Of a DNA stretch of 64,000 bases, positions 1-7,959 are shown piece by piece. Source of the stretch: Dyadobacter sp. CY326 (GTDB lineage Bacteria; Bacteroidota; Bacteroidia; Cytophagales; Spirosomataceae); assembly GCF_021390515.1 (NCBI RefSeq), contig NZ_JAJUXI010000007.1, positions 124,001 to 188,000 on the forward strand, in the 5' to 3' direction. The notes below the pieces were generated by a model. It was not told the DNA's origin. It was given only the letters and a program-made list of their open reading frames with translations, and ran no database searches. Each line of letters begins with the position of its first letter. The stretch's first letter is position 1. Both the position numbers and the translations under genes were made by a program.

Positions 1-483
1 CGAAAAGCATTGATGGTCCCATATGAACTGGGAATATTTTCCTCCCCTACCGGGGAAAGTAAATCGCGTATATGCTTCAATCTCCCTCGGCTCACTAACG
101 AACTCGTTGCGATTTTCAGGCGTAACCTCTCGAACGGTAACGACCTCCTTCTCATCCGCGCCGCCCATGTGGTTGAGCACGATGTCAGAATAAACCTGCA
201 AGCCAGCCTGCTGTCCGGCTTTGATGGCAGCGATCAACTCGTCTTTTGTTCCGTATTTGGTTCTTACTGAGCCTTTTTGATCAAATTCCCCGAGGTCGTA
301 CAAATCATAAGAATCGTATCCCGATGCCGAGCCCCCCTCCATTCCTTTGTGTGCAGGCGGCAGCCAAACTGCATCGAATCCAAGAGATTTAAGCCGCTGC
401 GCCTCTGCTGCATAATGATTCCAAAGGCTCCCATCCTCCGGATAATACCATTCAAAAAATTGCAACATCGTAAAATTTTCCAT
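1..483 (-). CDS. amyA: Cytoplasmic alpha-amylase (GH13), N-terminal part, cut by window edge
   Basis: Hydrolyses internal alpha-1,4 links of glucans. The gene enters from the left edge and only its first 161 codons are visible. The translation starts MENFTMLQFFEWYYPEDG and follows the E. coli AmyA pattern closely: the VWLPPAHKG segment, the GYDSYDLYDLGEFDQKGSV stretch, the DIVLNHMGGADEKE segment that holds conserved GH13 region I (D-x-V-x-NH), and a QFIWDHQCFS stretch at the edge. No signal peptide is present, which fits the cytoplasmic GH13 subfamily. The start is the ATG at 481-483; a second Met lies five codons further in. The catalytic residues are beyond the window. Family assignment is firm; glucan substrate is inferred. 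Confidence 0.9.
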   Translation of the reverse strand, partial: MENFTMLQFFEWYYPEDGSLWNHYAAEAQRLKSLGFDAVWLPPAHKGMEGGSASGYDSYDLYDLGEFDQKGSVRTKYGTKDELIAAIKAGQQAGLQVYSDIVLNHMGGADEKEVVTVREVTPENRNEFVSEPREIEAYTRFTFPGRGGKYSQFIWDHQCFS

Positions 484-1442
484 TCTTGATTGTGTTGATA
501 GAGTTGGCGTTTGGGTGTCTTTTATGGGGGAGGTAAAAAAACCTGGCCAGGGGGGGTGGGGAGGCTGTAGGTAGAGAGGGATTCGAACGGTTGACTTAAT
601 TAATTGAATATCAACCTAGTAAAAAATCCTAAAAAAGCGTTCCATGATGCACGAAACATGCCTGTTTCCCGCCTATAAATAATAGTTTAACTAACTGATA
701 ATCAAAGGAAATGCTTCGACTATCAGTCAAAGTTAACCTATTCATTTCACAAGTCAAACAGGGGTGTGCGTAAATCGTGGAAATTTTGCTAAAAATTGGA
801 TTTAAGCAAGTTGATTTTCTGAAAAGATTGGCGGTCCAGCGGCAAGATTTTTTATCCAAATTTGGGCGTCCGACAGGGAATTTTCAGCAGATTTTGAGAA
901 ATACTTAGGTAAATAATATTCCCGATCTCAAACCGCAATAACACTGCTTTTTGTAGACATTTAGCCTTAGTCAACGGAAGCACTGCCACGGACGGTCATT
1001 CCAGCAAAGGAATGATTAGTTATCTGCGAAAACCATGTCTTGAATTTCACTTTAAGCATCCTAATTAAATTTTTGGCAAAGGTTCAAATTTATTCCGAGT
1101 GTAGAGGTCATCCCTCATATCATCCCTATATCCTCGACCTATCGATAAACATTTTCAAGCCTAGCGATCTGGAGCCACCGAAGAAACTTGATAGAAACAC
1201 CGGAAACATCCAGTCGATAATCAGCACGTATCCGTTCGATTGCCACCAGTTGATCTGCTTACAATAAATTTCTAATGCTTCGGCAGTCTAGTCTGGAAAA
1301 TTCTTAAGCCCTTTTCCAAAATACCCATTCGGAAGACGTACCGAGAGATTCTAGGAAGGTTGGAGCAGCTCAACCTGGGGAAGCAGACCATTTAATAATA
1401 GTAAGCGATGTTTTCCTACGCAATCCTGGCACGTAGGCGAAT
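484..1442. other. Intergenic region, about 960 bp, no convincing gene
   Basis: Open frames on both strands here are short, lack family-like sequence and have no operon context. The only notable item is the 16-base tRNA-like sequence at 573-588, listed separately. A short hairpin (cattcc/ggaatg) lies near 999-1014. A G-rich run at about 549-562 separates the amylase start from the tRNA-like piece. Confidence 0.6.
573..588 (-). repeat. 16-base copy of the tRNA-Ser 3' (T-arm) sequence; possible old attachment site
   Basis: The sequence agagagggattcgaac is identical to 52691-52706, the T-arm side of the tRNA-Ser(UGA) gene next to the island integrase. No other part of a tRNA surrounds it: the bases after it (ggttgactta) do not match. 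Copies of a tRNA 3' end away from a tRNA are typical att-site duplicates left by tyrosine integrases. It could also be the relic of a deleted tRNA gene. Confidence 0.5.
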
Positions 1443-2465
1443 CTATTGATCGGCGCGCGCTATGGTTCTCCGGTCGGATCCGCCGGCAATACCGATGTTT
1501 GTTGTTTGCTGAATCCATTCTATGTATTTGGATACCCTAGTGTAAATACCGGCATAATTAGCTCTTCCACATCCTTCTCCATAACTCACTACACCTACCA
1601 GAACAGGATTGTTTGTGTTAAAATTTGCCGCCAGCGGGCCTCCGCTGTCACCCTGGCAGGCATCCTGCCCACCCCTAGGATTTCCGGCAGCCAGCATGTT
1701 CGGCGTGACCAAAAGTGGACGATTGTATTGGGAAGCTGCAATGGTATTGCTGATCACGTCGATGTCTACAAATCTTACGGGATTGGATGGGGTTCCATTT
1801 TCGGTGGTTACTCCCCAACCGGAAACCCTTACTTTTTTATCTGGCGAGGTGATGCCTGCCCTTTCGTCGGCTGGTGTTGCAAGCCGGATTGGCGTTACTT
1901 TTTCGCCGAAATCAAGTGCTCTGTCCAGCTTCAGCAATGCAATGTCGTTATCGAAGGCGGAATTAGGATTGTTTCTATCATAGCCATCGTGCCTGACTAT
2001 CTGAACAACCTGCCTTTTTTGCGCCGTCAGCTTATCTTGTCTTTTATTAGTGAGGCCGGCAAATATGGCTAATTGGTTTACGTCATTGATTGATGACACA
2101 CAATGACATGCCGTAATTATCCATCGGTCCGCGATGATCGACCCTCCACAAATGTCATCTCCGTCGAATTCCAAAAGAACCTGCCAGGGAATCAGGTTGA
2201 TCGGGATTGTTTCACCGCCCACGATAGGCGGCTGTCTTTCCGGGCTACGGTCACGTCTAATGGATTTAAGTCTTGGAAGGTCTATTTGCTGGGGTAATTC
2301 GGAGGAACCGAATGAATCTGCCATTTCTGCCATCGGGTCCCCCCCGGAGGCAGAATCTACGTAGGATGTGTCGATCAGCGTATCTGTTGCTAGGTCGGTG
2401 CGGCCGGATTTCGTGCTGCAGCTAAAAGCCAGCAGCAGCATGATAAAAGAGACTGCTTTTTTCAT
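1443..2465 (-). CDS. Trypsin-like serine protease, lipoprotein (S1 family)
   Basis: A secreted, probably lipid-anchored S1 endopeptidase. A signal peptide with lipobox-like LAFSC ends at Cys16, followed by a low-complexity linker to about residue 75. The chymotrypsin fold begins at IVGG (81-84), the usual zymogen cleavage point, so the preceding linker may act as a propeptide. The catalytic triad is visible: His121 in ITACHC, Asp173 in DNDIALL, Ser273 in GDSGGP. The length of 340 aa is normal for a bacterial trypsin with a short C-terminal tail. It is followed 7 bp downstream of, and on the same strand as, the 193-aa gene at 2473-3054, so these are probably cotranscribed. Fold and activity class are sure; the substrate is unknown. 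Confidence 0.93.
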   Translation of the reverse strand: MKKAVSFIMLLLAFSCSTKSGRTDLATDTLIDTSYVDSASGGDPMAEMADSFGSSELPQQIDLPRLKSIRRDRSPERQPPIVGGETIPINLIPWQVLLEFDGDDICGGSIIADRWIITACHCVSSINDVNQLAIFAGLTNKRQDKLTAQKRQVVQIVRHDGYDRNNPNSAFDNDIALLKLDRALDFGEKVTPIRLATPADERAGITSPDKKVRVSGWGVTTENGTPSNPVRFVDIDVISNTIAASQYNRPLLVTPNMLAAGNPRGGQDACQGDSGGPLAANFNTNNPVLVGVVSYGEGCGRANYAGIYTRVSKYIEWIQQTTNIGIAGGSDRRTIARADQ

Positions 2466-2472
2466 TTGTCAT

Positions 2473-3054
2473 TTATTTAACGTGGAACACCTTAGATAGA
2501 ATTTGCGATTTGCCGTTAAGCTCTATGCGAACGGTAGTAAAATATTTCCCGATTTTAAGTTTTTCCTTGGGTGGCTCAACGGATTTGTATCGGCGTAGCG
2601 GCTGAGCTTTGTTATCCGATAGGGGCATGGTAAACTGCCCGGCTGGCAGCCAGGCGACCAGGTATAGCAATTCTGAGTTGGGTGGAATTCGTTGTCTGAT
2701 TAAATCTTTTGTATTGGCGGACAATTCAAATGATTTGCCCAGGTTGATTGTATCTCTCTTTACCGTATCTACCCGGTACACGGTGAAGAAATCGCTACTG
2801 GTTAAGGGATAGTCCCAATTCCAAAGCTTTTCCTCCTGTTTACCCAGGTTAGTAATCGAAAGAGAAATATATAAATTGGCCCCCTCTTCTATGATAGAAG
2901 TCCCTGTACGTTTGTCGTTCAGAATACTTAGCTTAAACAATAGATTTTCAATTCTGAGAGAGTCCGGGGTTGTTGGAACCTGGCTGCTACATGATTTGCT
3001 TACACTAGTTCCCAAGACAAAAAGCAGGTTAGCAAATAGAATTAGCTGTTTCAT
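2473..3054 (-). CDS. Secreted protein of unknown function upstream of the protease
   Basis: A 193-aa exported protein. The N-terminus has a hydrophobic signal (about residues 2-19) ending SVSKSC, compatible with lipoprotein processing. The rest is rich in beta-strand-like alternation (for example ANLYISLSITNLG, then KYFTTVRIELNG near the C-terminus), suggesting an Ig-like beta sandwich. That layout vaguely recalls small extracellular beta-sandwich proteinase inhibitors such as BsuPI, but no diagnostic motif is visible, so this is only a guess. The gene overlaps the preceding small frame by 4 bp (ATGA) and lies 7 bp before the protease gene, so the three form a likely operon. Confidence 0.75.
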   Translation of the reverse strand: MKQLILFANLLFVLGTSVSKSCSSQVPTTPDSLRIENLLFKLSILNDKRTGTSIIEEGANLYISLSITNLGKQEEKLWNWDYPLTSSDFFTVYRVDTVKRDTINLGKSFELSANTKDLIRQRIPPNSELLYLVAWLPAGQFTMPLSDNKAQPLRRYKSVEPPKEKLKIGKYFTTVRIELNGKSQILSKVFHVK

Positions 3055-3269
3055 GATGATTCTTCTTTGATTCGAAAAGCATTGTAAACTGATGTACCGG
3101 GCTGTGGCAAAACTAGCGTGCTATCGGTCTGATCAAAAGGAGAATTAACCCGTAATAAGGCGGGTGATTTCCCCTTAAATCGTACGTTGATTCGTCGGAA
3201 AGAGAAAATAATAATGCAGTGAACGGTGACCGTGATCAATATACCTCTGGTTATTGGGCAAACGGTCAT
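3051..3269 (-). CDS. Small hypothetical protein opening the protease operon
   Basis: A 72-aa frame whose TGA stop overlaps the ATG of the next gene (ATGA at 3051-3054), the arrangement expected of translationally coupled genes. It has one hydrophobic stretch near the N-terminus (GILITVTVHCIIIFSF), which could be a membrane segment or signal anchor, and a polar C-terminal half. No family is recognised. The overlap is the main reason to believe it; the chance that it is a spurious frame is real. Confidence 0.4.
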   Translation of the reverse strand: MTVCPITRGILITVTVHCIIIFSFRRINVRFKGKSPALLRVNSPFDQTDSTLVLPQPGTSVYNAFRIKEESS

Positions 3270-3287
3270 TTTAATTTCAGGTTTCGC

Positions 3288-3317
3288 TTTGTTTTTTAGA
3301 TAACTCGGTTAAATTTG
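3288..3317 (+). promoter_or_regulatory. Candidate Bacteroidetes-type promoter for the response regulator
   Basis: TTTG (3288-3291) and TAAATTTG (3310-3317) match the Bacteroidetes -33/-7 consensus (TTTG ... TAnnTTTG) with an 18-base spacer, 32 bases before the ATG at 3350. Identified by eye only. Confidence 0.45.
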
Positions 3318-3349
3318 TAAACACGCCTTAATCCTCTCCTCAGTACTGC

Positions 3350-4006
3350 ATGAAAACTAAAATCGCCATTGTCGACGACCATGAGCTCATGGCCAAGGCA
3401 CTCTCGGGACTTGTCGAAAAATTCGAGGGATATGACGTCATATTCGAAGTTTCAAGTGGCGCTGCATTAATTCAGCGACTCCAAATCAACATGATCCCCG
3501 ATATCGTATTGCTTGACGTAAGTATGCCCGATATGGACGGTTATGAAGTTTCGTTTTGGTTGAAATCCAATTATCCCGAGATAAAGGTGCTTGCACTTTC
3601 GATGAATGATAAGGAAGAGGCAATCATTAAAATGCTTCGCAATGGTGCCGGTGGATATTTGTTGAAAGGGTGCAAGCCGCAGGAACTCAAACATGCACTG
3701 GAATCCGTTTCGCAAAAAGGATTCTACTACACTGATTTCGTTACAAGCCAGCTTATTAAAAGCCTTACTACGGAAAGTAACGGCAATCCGGCTGACCAGC
3801 TGGGGCTGAATGACCGTGAAAAGCGATTTATTGAACTGGCATGCAGCGATCTGACCTACGTGGAAATTGCCGATAAAATGTGTGTAAGCCCGCGTACCGT
3901 CGATGGCTACCGCGAATCGGTATTCCTGAAAATGAATATCAAAAGCCGGGTTGGAATGGTATTGGAGGCGATCAAATTGAATATCGTCAGCCTTGGAAAC
4001 ATCTGA
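3350..4006 (+). CDS. Two-component response regulator, NarL/LuxR type
   Basis: A 218-aa transcription regulator. The receiver domain occupies about residues 3-125, with acidic pocket Asp9/Asp10, phospho-acceptor Asp56 (IVLLDVSMPDMDG), Ser in ALSMND and conserved Lys in LLKG. A LuxR-type helix-turn-helix fills about 150-212 (LNDREKRFIELACSDLTYVEIA, then VSPRTVDGYRESVFLKMNI). Its likely partner is the histidine kinase at 7001-7804, separated by three genes on the same strand. Such HisKA_3 kinase plus NarL-type regulator pairs are common in Bacteroidota. Target genes cannot be told from the sequence. Assignment is secure. Confidence 0.95.
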   Translation: MKTKIAIVDDHELMAKALSGLVEKFEGYDVIFEVSSGAALIQRLQINMIPDIVLLDVSMPDMDGYEVSFWLKSNYPEIKVLALSMNDKEEAIIKMLRNGAGGYLLKGCKPQELKHALESVSQKGFYYTDFVTSQLIKSLTTESNGNPADQLGLNDREKRFIELACSDLTYVEIADKMCVSPRTVDGYRESVFLKMNIKSRVGMVLEAIKLNIVSLGNI

Positions 4007-4230
4007 GTCTATTTTATTTTCGATCAGTTCAATGCTTTTTCCGGTATTCGTATTTCTCCGAATTCTCTATTGACCCACGAGCTTTTCCTGATAGAGTAAA
4101 CGCCCCAAGGATAATTACACCATGAATTACAGGTTTAATACGGTATGGATACGGTGAATTTCCGGTTTATACGGGAGTTGGTAAGGCATAATTTTGGGCA
4201 CCTTCAAATTCTTTTTAAGCGCGATTTATC

Positions 4231-5796
4231 ATGAAATTGGTTCAGTCCACCTGGTTCAAAAATTACGATCGGATTCAAGGAAACTGGCCTGATGAAAAAT
4301 TCGCGTTGTTCAGCATATCGCTCAGTCACCATTTCCTGAAAAAGCAGGGCTTGCCCGTGCGGTTGAATACCAACTCGACCGGCTTCGACATTGTCGTTGA
4401 CCGGTTGGGATTGGAATATACCGAAGTTGACCTATGCTTGGAAGCCGACCGCATCGATGCCGACGTGAGACCGCTTTTTGACCGGTATTGGTCGCTCAAT
4501 AAACTATATGCATATTCGCTTGTGAAGGAACCTTTCATCCATTTTGACAATGATGTCTATTTTTTAAAAAAGCTTGACCAAAGCTGGGAGAATGCGGCCC
4601 TGGTTGCTCAAAATCAAGAAACTAATCTGCCCTATTACACAACGTGTCTGGCGCAGATCCAGCAGCATTTTACTTACGTCCCAACGTATTTAAATGTCAA
4701 ACCTGAATCCGCTCTGGCTGTTAATGCCGGAATCGCAGGAGGTGCACATTTCGGATTCTTTCAACAATTGTACTGCGAAGTCATTGAATTTTTAATCAGT
4801 AATGCACAGCATCTGGATCTGTTGCCCGACGGCTTCGATAACATCTTTATCGAACAATGCATGTTCAAAAGCCTGGCAAATCACCTCGATCTGCCGTTTC
4901 AATATATACTCAAAGACACGATAGGGCCTTCAAAGAAATATCGGGTCAATCAGTTTCATCAATTGCCACGAGGGGCGGATTATATTCATGTAATGAATTA
5001 TAAGTCGAATCCAACCATCTGTGAATCCATCGCAAAGACACTGTATTACGCTGACAAAAAACTTTATCATCACTGCATCCACGTCGCCAAATCACTCCGT
5101 GGAGGGAAACAACATGCGCCCCGACAGCAATCGGATAACTCCGATAGTAATGCTTCCGGAAAATTAAAATACTTTTTTCAGCGCACGACGCGTGTATGGC
5201 GGTCTTTAACGGACCTGACGCTGAATTTTGAATCCATTGAGAAACTCAGTGAAGCAATCCTTAAGGTGAAAGGCCGTCTGAGGGAAAGTAATTTTTTAAT
5301 TGTTCAGGATGTTTTCGCTTTCGAATTCGAACGATATCAATTTTTCACAACGCTCGACCCTGATTACACGGCGAGAAAGTACCGAGATTTTGTGGGGTTT
5401 CAGTCGGCAATACGGCAAGAGGACTGGAAGGAAGGGCGATTATGCTGGTCGGAATCGGCAAAGTTGATTGAAAGTCGGTGGAATTGGGTTGAGTGTAATG
5501 AGTTTTTGGAAGTCGAGACCAATCATTATCTGACCAATCTGAAACTTAACCCCGGTTATTTTGCGACGCTGCTCTACTACTACCCGGAACAAAATACGCC
5601 CAAAGAACAACCGATCGACCTGATCGACACATTGGTCATCAAGTTGGCCAGAAAAGGCACCACAGTGAGTGACCTGGTCGCATCTGTCATCGAACTGTTG
5701 AAAGAGCAAAATAGCGCTGTTCTGGGGGAGGAGTTATTATTGGACAGGGTTCGCTTTTTTGCATTTCACGGCGTACTGGTCGTTAACAATGAATAG
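4231..5796 (+). CDS. Glycosyltransferase-like protein (resembles DUF6734)
   Basis: A 521-aa soluble protein. The N-terminal 270 residues look like a nucleotide-sugar glycosyltransferase fold: MKLVQSTWFKNYDRIQGNWP at the start, a SLNKLYAYSLVKEPFIHFDNDVY-type segment carrying a DND that resembles the metal-binding DxD motif, and a later FDNIFIEQC stretch. I associate this pattern with the uncharacterised DUF6734 family. The C-terminal 230 residues look helical and do not resemble anything I recognise. It follows the response regulator by about 220 bp. No signal peptide. The acceptor and donor are unknown, and enzymatic activity is inference from the DxD-like motif alone. Confidence 0.6.
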   Translation: MKLVQSTWFKNYDRIQGNWPDEKFALFSISLSHHFLKKQGLPVRLNTNSTGFDIVVDRLGLEYTEVDLCLEADRIDADVRPLFDRYWSLNKLYAYSLVKEPFIHFDNDVYFLKKLDQSWENAALVAQNQETNLPYYTTCLAQIQQHFTYVPTYLNVKPESALAVNAGIAGGAHFGFFQQLYCEVIEFLISNAQHLDLLPDGFDNIFIEQCMFKSLANHLDLPFQYILKDTIGPSKKYRVNQFHQLPRGADYIHVMNYKSNPTICESIAKTLYYADKKLYHHCIHVAKSLRGGKQHAPRQQSDNSDSNASGKLKYFFQRTTRVWRSLTDLTLNFESIEKLSEAILKVKGRLRESNFLIVQDVFAFEFERYQFFTTLDPDYTARKYRDFVGFQSAIRQEDWKEGRLCWSESAKLIESRWNWVECNEFLEVETNHYLTNLKLNPGYFATLLYYYPEQNTPKEQPIDLIDTLVIKLARKGTTVSDLVASVIELLKEQNSAVLGEELLLDRVRFFAFHGVLVVNNE

Positions 5797-5858
5797 GTAA
5801 AATTCTATTAGTATAAAAATATTACTAATCCTTTCTGTTCACTTAAACATTTAATCCC

Positions 5859-6326
5859 ATGGCAGTTGCAATTGTTGTCCCCAGTCTTTTGTCCGAAGAG
5901 TTCAAACAAGTAGCTCTTAAAGGCCCCGTTGACCCAAGCGAAATAGTCGGAATGGTGAAAAACTATCAGGAGAGAATTCAAAGTGCTTCGGTGGCAACTG
6001 CGCAACTCGGCCACGAAGGGCCGAAAATTGAGTCAAGCAAAGAATATCTTGCGCTGGTTTTACAGAGAAAATCTTTGGAAATGCTCCTAAAACAAACAGG
6101 ATGTGGTGACCTGGTTGCGTTGTTTGCGCTTGAAGGGAAGTATGAAAAGTTCAGAAATACAGTTATTCTGATGGGCTTGAAGGAAGGTAGTGAGGAATTA
6201 CTGCGCAGCGATGATGATGGGGATTTTGCCGCTGCGGAAGAAACCTGGCCTATTAAACTTGCCGTGGATGGCGATCCTAAACTCTTCGATGAATTCTTCA
6301 AAAGACCCACAAACCCTCCCGCATGA
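5859..6326 (+). CDS. Hypothetical protein, 155 aa
   Basis: A soluble, mainly helical-looking acidic protein without signal peptide or Cys/His motifs. The start ATG at 5859 gives MAVAIVVPSLLSEEFK. It lies between the glycosyltransferase-like gene (62 bp) and the membrane gene (60 bp), all on the plus strand, so cotranscription is plausible. The protein ends in a Pro/Asn-rich tail. I do not recognise it. Confidence 0.65.
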   Translation: MAVAIVVPSLLSEEFKQVALKGPVDPSEIVGMVKNYQERIQSASVATAQLGHEGPKIESSKEYLALVLQRKSLEMLLKQTGCGDLVALFALEGKYEKFRNTVILMGLKEGSEELLRSDDDGDFAAAEETWPIKLAVDGDPKLFDEFFKRPTNPPA

Positions 6327-6386
6327 GGCTGATGAAATTCCTTTTCAAGACGATTTAAGCAAATAGTATAAATAACCATAAGGCGT

Positions 6387-7037
6387 ATGAAAATCCTTTA
6401 CTATTTATTGATGTTCACATGCCTTATGGTTTTTCTTTGTCGTAGAAAACACTTGGGGAAAAGCCTTTTCCTGATGGGTCCATTGTTGATATGTTCGATC
6501 TCTGTCGAATTGGTAACTGAATACCAACGTAAATTCTTGCATGCGCACGACTGGTATCAATATCATATTTTCCAGCCTGTTGAATTTATCATACTCACGT
6601 TGCTTTTTTATGCGAACATGAAAAGTCATGCGATACGAACGGTTATGCTTGTTTCAATTCCTGTTTTTATAATTGTCATAACTTCCTACTACCTGGTGCA
6701 TCCGCGATCTTTCAATAGTGAAAAATTCATCGATTTTCAACTGGAAAGTTTTTTCCTGATTATTTGGGCCATTCTATATCTGGTGGAGCTCATCAATACG
6801 GACCATGTGGTCGATTCTATCCTGCGGATACCGTTTTTCTGGATATCGTTTGCGGTGCTGCTGTTTTTTTCCGGGAATATGTTCATTATGGGATTCCGTG
6901 ATTTTCTGGCGAAACATCATGCCGGGGTGAGGAATACCATTATGCTGGTTCCTCAATACTTAAACCTGATATTTTACTTTATGATCATTATCGGATTTCT
7001 ATGCAAACCTACCCGGAAGAAGTCCTTTTCAGCATAG
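6387..7037 (+). CDS. Multi-pass membrane protein preceding a histidine kinase
   Basis: A 216-aa protein that is almost entirely hydrophobic, with about six or seven transmembrane segments (for example YYLLMFTCLMVFL at the N-terminus, HAIRTVMLVSIPVFIIVITSYY in the middle, LIFYFMIIIGFLC at the end). Its last 37 bases overlap the start of the kinase gene in another frame, so the two are translationally coupled. A likely role is sensory input or membrane partner for the kinase, which has only a short N-terminal membrane segment of its own. This is inferred from gene order; no ligand-binding motif is visible. Confidence 0.75.
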   Translation: MKILYYLLMFTCLMVFLCRRKHLGKSLFLMGPLLICSISVELVTEYQRKFLHAHDWYQYHIFQPVEFIILTLLFYANMKSHAIRTVMLVSIPVFIIVITSYYLVHPRSFNSEKFIDFQLESFFLIIWAILYLVELINTDHVVDSILRIPFFWISFAVLLFFSGNMFIMGFRDFLAKHHAGVRNTIMLVPQYLNLIFYFMIIIGFLCKPTRKKSFSA

Positions 7038-7804
7038 TACTGGGAACAGCCCTGTTACTTTTTTTTGTTGCAATTTTCGTCTTTGTTATTCTCCAATTTC
7101 AAAAGAAACAATTTCGCAACAGGCTTGAACAGAGCCAGATGCAGAAAGATTACGATCAGGCGATTCTGCATGTGCAGATTGAAGTCCAGAACCGGACTAT
7201 GCAGCGGATATCCGAGGAATTGCATGACAATATCGGCCAGCTCCTTTCCGTGGCGAGAATCCACCTGAATAGTGTCGAGGAAGGAAACCCGAACGAAGAC
7301 AATATCGGATCGGTAAGGGAAGCGAACGGGCTTATCGAAAGGTCGCTTTCTGACCTGCGCGCGATCAGCAAAAGTCTTGATAGTGACTTCCTTAAAGATT
7401 TTGGCCTGGCCGAAAGTATTGCCCAGGAGTTGGGTCGCATCAGGAATACGCGCATATTTAACACGGTACTTAAAACTGATGGGGAGCCCTATTCCCTCGG
7501 CGCTCAGCAGGACATTGTCGTGTTCCGGGTGGTACAGGAAGTTCTCCAGAACTGCATTAAGCATTCACATGCCAAAGAACTGTCTGTCAAACTGGCGTTC
7601 CGCGAGGAGGAATTTGAATTGTCAGTAATTGACGATGGCGACGGTTTTAACATACACCAATTGAGTGAATACAGCCTCACACAATCCGGGTCGGGGCTTC
7701 GCAATATCCATCGGCGGGCGGCCTTGCTTGGAGGCCATTGTACATTAAACTCCGCAGCGGGCAAGGGGACGAGCGTGGTTATCCTTATCCCGCGCCGGAA
7801 ATAA
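7001..7804 (+). CDS. Sensor histidine kinase, HisKA_3 type
   Basis: A 267-aa kinase. One membrane helix spans about residues 9-32, then a short linker. The dimerisation/phospho-acceptor helix includes EELHDNIGQ with His75, typical of the NarX/LiaS-like HPK7 group. The ATPase domain covers about 165-267: N box with Asn184 in VLQNCIKHSHA, D box DDGDGF at 211-216, G box SGSGLRNIHRRA. It lacks any sensory domain, so the signal probably comes from the overlapping membrane protein. The cognate regulator is most likely the LuxR-type gene at 3350. Start at 7001 is supported by the hydrophobic N-terminus immediately following. Confidence 0.93.
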   Translation: MQTYPEEVLFSIVLGTALLLFFVAIFVFVILQFQKKQFRNRLEQSQMQKDYDQAILHVQIEVQNRTMQRISEELHDNIGQLLSVARIHLNSVEEGNPNEDNIGSVREANGLIERSLSDLRAISKSLDSDFLKDFGLAESIAQELGRIRNTRIFNTVLKTDGEPYSLGAQQDIVVFRVVQEVLQNCIKHSHAKELSVKLAFREEEFELSVIDDGDGFNIHQLSEYSLTQSGSGLRNIHRRAALLGGHCTLNSAAGKGTSVVILIPRRK

Positions 7805-7959
7805 TTTGCCGAAAATGTGTGCATGATTTCCATGATTGTTACCGCGAAACCCGCAATAAGAATTGGGGAAATACCCGGGGATAAAATTTTCGGCAAAAGC
7901 TAATATTGCTGATAATAAACGCAATGCATTTACGCTTAGGGCATAATCATCTCACCTCT

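Noticed and set aside
573-660. A complete second tRNA-Ser gene at the left edge
   Set aside because: Only the T-arm sequence is present; no acceptor, anticodon or D arm follows.
629-1267. Two reading frames of about 75 codons in the first large intergenic region
   Set aside because: No ribosome-binding site, no domain, no operon partner; typical of chance frames in AT-rich DNA.
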